From assembly GCA_934572445.1 (NCBI GenBank), contig CAKTLD010000091.1, positions 1 through 7,977 on the forward strand: a stretch of 7,977 nt of DNA, written 5' to 3'. The translations under genes and the position numbers were made by a program. The stretch is from an uncultured Oscillospiraceae bacterium. GTDB taxonomy: Bacteria > Bacillota > Clostridia > Oscillospirales > Oscillospiraceae. Under the pieces are notes generated by a model that saw nothing but the letters and a program-made list of their open reading frames with translations, was not told the origin of the DNA and did no database searches. Of this stretch, positions 5,952 to 7,977 are shown piece after piece (the stretch's first letter is position 1; every line of letters starts with the position of its first letter).

Positions 5952-7010
5952 GTGGCCGCAGGACCTTCCGTACCCCGTCGTGTGATCTATTTTGATGTTC
6001 TCCGTATCACGGCGATCTTTTTTGTTGTCGCTGTGCATCTTTCGGCACAGCATTGGGCTGATGTTGATGTCAGCTCCCGCGCATGGTTCGCTTTTAACCT
6101 GTACTGCACCACCGGCAAATGGTCCGTTCCCGTGTTCGTCATGATCAGCGGCGCACTGTTTTTGGGACGGGAACTTGAGATTCGCGCCATCCTGAAACGA
6201 TACATGCTGCGCATTGCCGCGGCGTTCGCGTTCTGGTCGGCAGCCTACGCGCTCCATGTGCGCGCTCTCTACGGCATAACGTGGGAGGAAACCTTCTTCC
6301 GCTTTTTCAAGGGCCATTATCACATGTGGTTTCTCTTCATGATCGCCGGGCTCTATCTGATCACTCCGCTGCTGCGCCCCATCGTTCAAAACGGGAAGCT
6401 CATGCGCTATTTCCTGCTGCTGGCGCTCATCTTCACGTTTCTCCTGCCTCAGTCCGCTTTTTTCTGTTCCTTCGCCCTGCCGCAGGTAAGTGACCTCATC
6501 CGCACCGTTCTCCTGTATACCTACTGCTTTTTCCCGCTTGGCTTTACCGTCTATTTTGTCGGCGGATATTATCTCAGCCGGAGAGAATTCAACCGCAGGG
6601 AGGAGATCGTTCTTTACTGCATCGGCGCGGCAGCCCTTCTCTTCTCCATAGCCGCCCCCATCGTCCTTTCCCGCGCGCAGGATGCGCCAAGCGATGCCTT
6701 TTACAACTATAACTCGCTCAACGTTCTGCTCACCAGCGTTCCGATCTTTGTCTTTGCCAAGCAGCATCTGAACTTTCCAAATATGAGCGAGCGGGCACTC
6801 GTTACTCTCGGCAAGCTGTCAAAATACAGCTTTGGCATTTACCTTGTTCACCCCATGATCATTGAGCTGCTGCAGCATTTCGGGATCGACACTTTCTCCT
6901 GCAATGCCTTTTTCTCTGTGCCGCTGCTGGCGATCCTCGTGTTCGCGGTTTCCGCGGCGCTCTCGGCACTGCTCAATCATATCCCTATTGTCAAAAAATA
7001 TATCGTATGA
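5952..7010 (+). CDS. Acyltransferase family 3 integral membrane protein (probable surface-glycan O-acyltransferase)
   Basis: A 352-residue polytopic membrane protein with about ten hydrophobic segments, the size of a stand-alone family-3 acyltransferase (OatA, WecH or NolL type membrane domain). Typical marks are YFDVLRITAIFFVVAVH at the N-terminus (about 13-29, with conserved D15, R18 and H29), VPVFVMISGALFLGRE (about 59-74), HMWFLFMIAGLYLITPLLRP (124-143) and YSFGIYLVHP near the C-terminus (292-301). Such enzymes move acyl, usually acetyl, groups across the membrane onto cell-wall or exported polysaccharide. No extracellular SGNH domain is fused, so any transfer would have to be done by this domain alone or a partner. 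The start is GTG at 5952, 2 bases after the preceding stop, with CAGGGA 5 bases upstream. A later in-frame GTG at 5982 lacks a binding site and cuts into the first helix. The target glycan cannot be predicted. Confidence 0.88.
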   Translation: MAAGPSVPRRVIYFDVLRITAIFFVVAVHLSAQHWADVDVSSRAWFAFNLYCTTGKWSVPVFVMISGALFLGRELEIRAILKRYMLRIAAAFAFWSAAYALHVRALYGITWEETFFRFFKGHYHMWFLFMIAGLYLITPLLRPIVQNGKLMRYFLLLALIFTFLLPQSAFFCSFALPQVSDLIRTVLLYTYCFFPLGFTVYFVGGYYLSRREFNRREEIVLYCIGAAALLFSIAAPIVLSRAQDAPSDAFYNYNSLNVLLTSVPIFVFAKQHLNFPNMSERALVTLGKLSKYSFGIYLVHPMIIELLQHFGIDTFSCNAFFSVPLLAILVFAVSAALSALLNHIPIVKKYIV

Positions 7011-7017
7011 TAAGAAA

Positions 7018-7043
7018 GGCCGCGGGTCAGATGACCCGCGGCC
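7018..7043. terminator. Bidirectional rho-independent terminator between convergent genes
   Basis: An 11-bp GC-rich perfect stem (7018-7028 with 7033-7043, GGCCGCGGGTC) has a 4-base loop AGAT and begins 8 bases after the acyltransferase stop. On the plus strand it is followed by CTTCTTA and seven T (7051-7057). On the minus strand it is followed by TTTCTTATC, so it can also end the threonine synthase transcript, whose stop is at 7060-7062. Confidence 0.9.
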
Positions 7044-7059
7044 CTTCTTATTTTTTTCG

Positions 7060-7977
7060 TTACGCTTCGGTCCTGATGCCGCGCTTGTCGAATTCCTCGA
7101 CCAGCAGATCAAGGTCGTTCGGCAGGCTCATCGGCTCGCCGCAGAACTTGATGGCGTTGGCAACGTCCTTGAGACCGTTGCCCGTCACGACGGAGACGAC
7201 CGTGTCGTTCTCGCCAAGCACGCCCTGCTCGCAGAGCTTCTTGACTGCCGCCGTGCCGGTGACGCCGGCGGGCTCGCCGAAGACACCGCAGGTCGTGCCG
7301 AGCAGCTTCTGCGCCGCCATGATCTCCTCGTCCGTCACGTTCACGACGATGCCGTTCGACTCGCGGATCGCCATGAGCGCCTTGTCCGCGTTGCGCGGCA
7401 CGCCGACGGCGATGGAGTCGGCCAGCGTGTTTTCCTCCATCGGCTCCCAGGGCTTATTCTCCGCGATGGCGCGGTTGATGGGGTGGCAGCCCTCGGCCTG
7501 CGCGGAAATGAGGCGCGGGAGCTTGTCGATAAAGCCGATGGCGTACAGATCCTTCAGGCCCTTCCACACACCCGCGATGGTGCAGCCGTCGCCGACAGAG
7601 ATGGCGAGGTAATCCGGCATCTTCCAGTCGAGCTGCTCGGCGATCTCGAGCGAGACGGTCTTCTTGCCCTCGGAGAGGTACGGGTTGATGGCCGCGTTGC
7701 GGTTGTACCAGCCCCACTTGTCGATAGCCTTTTTCGACAGCTCGAACGTCTCCTCATAGTTGCCCTTGACGGAGATGACGTTCGCGCCGAAGGTCATCAG
7801 CTGCGCGACCTTGCCCTTGGGCGCGCGCTCGGGAACGAAGATGAAGGTCTTGAGGCCCGCGGCCGCGGCGTTGCCCGCAAGGGAGCTCGCCGCGTTGCCC
7901 GTGGACGAGCAGGCGATGATCTTCGCGCCCGCCTCCCCCGCCTTGGCGACCGCCATGGCAGACGCGCGGTCCTTTAA
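7060..7977 (-). CDS. thrC: Threonine synthase (PLP fold-type II), 5'-truncated by the window edge
   Basis: The C-terminal 305 or so residues of a cytoplasmic PLP enzyme that converts O-phosphohomoserine to threonine and phosphate. The frame is open to the right edge and the Met at 7956 is internal: the codons before it read LKDRASA, the end of the SLKDR motif, so the codon for the PLP-binding lysine is at 7974-7972. Other cofactor motifs follow: CSSTGNAASS (about 7911-7882), the phosphate-binding glycine loop SVGDGCTIAG (about 7599-7570), FGEPAG (about 7281-7264) and SVVTGNGLKD near the C-terminus (about 7194-7165). About 100 N-terminal residues are missing compared with a typical protein near 400 residues. 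Diaminopropionate ammonia-lyase (YgeX), a fold relative found in purine clusters, was considered, but the SLKDRASA and STGNAASS wording is that of threonine synthase. Cysteate synthase-like relatives remain a minor alternative. It converges on the acyltransferase gene and looks like unrelated housekeeping. Confidence 0.88.
   Translation of the reverse strand, partial: LKDRASAMAVAKAGEAGAKIIACSSTGNAASSLAGNAAAAGLKTFIFVPERAPKGKVAQLMTFGANVISVKGNYEETFELSKKAIDKWGWYNRNAAINPYLSEGKKTVSLEIAEQLDWKMPDYLAISVGDGCTIAGVWKGLKDLYAIGFIDKLPRLISAQAEGCHPINRAIAENKPWEPMEENTLADSIAVGVPRNADKALMAIRESNGIVVNVTDEEIMAAQKLLGTTCGVFGEPAGVTGTAAVKKLCEQGVLGENDTVVSVVTGNGLKDVANAIKFCGEPMSLPNDLDLLVEEFDKRGIRTEA

Noticed and set aside
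6862..7977. Plus-strand open frame running from inside the acyltransferase into the threonine synthase region
   Set aside because: It overlaps two well-supported genes and reads through the terminator hairpin at 7018-7043. Its translation is low-complexity Arg/Ala/Asp-rich sequence typical of antisense GC-rich DNA.
7060..7977. Diaminopropionate ammonia-lyase (YgeX) as the identity of the right-hand PLP enzyme, which would extend the purine cluster
   Set aside because: The motifs SLKDRASA, STGNAASS and SVGDGCTIAG fit threonine synthase. The gene is also convergent to the hydantoinase unit and separated by a strong terminator.

Overview
The window looks like chromosome from a GC-rich, anaerobic Gram-positive gut-type bacterium, most likely an Oscillospiraceae-like Clostridia. 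This is inferred from the mix of genes: a YgfK-type iron-sulfur flavoprotein, an S-layer-homology (SLH) anchored secreted enzyme with a Firmicutes-style signal peptide, GGAGG-type ribosome binding sites, and dense GC-rich codon use with AT-rich intergenic promoters. No tRNA, rRNA, CRISPR array, insertion sequence or phage gene was seen.

Layout from left to right. (1) The C-terminal half of a ygfK-like gene (+) runs in from the left edge and ends at 1471. (2) Two tandem hairpin terminators lie at 1487-1563. (3) A secreted 5'-nucleotidase/UshA-family phosphohydrolase with three C-terminal SLH repeats lies on the minus strand (1584-3749). (4) A 312-base divergent promoter region follows (3750-4061). 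(5) A tightly packed plus-strand unit holds a complete dihydropyrimidinase/hydantoinase (4062-5444), a small three-helix membrane protein of unknown function with a coiled-coil tail (5455-5949), and a family-3 membrane acyltransferase (5952-7010). (6) A bidirectional hairpin terminator (7018-7043) separates this from a convergent, 5'-truncated threonine-synthase-type PLP enzyme (7060 to the right edge).

The ygfK and hydantoinase genes are the most informative pair. Homologues of both occur in the ygeW-ygeX-ygeY-ygfK-ssnA-hyuA-xdh type clusters linked to anaerobic purine/urate breakdown in gut bacteria. Here an inverted, independently transcribed cell-surface nucleotidase sits between them. 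A plausible but untested reading is that the surface enzyme strips phosphate from extracellular nucleotides, and that the resulting nucleosides feed the purine catabolic pathway inside the cell. The two genes after the hydantoinase appear to be co-transcribed with it but have no obvious part in purine metabolism. The threonine synthase probably marks the end of the neighbourhood.
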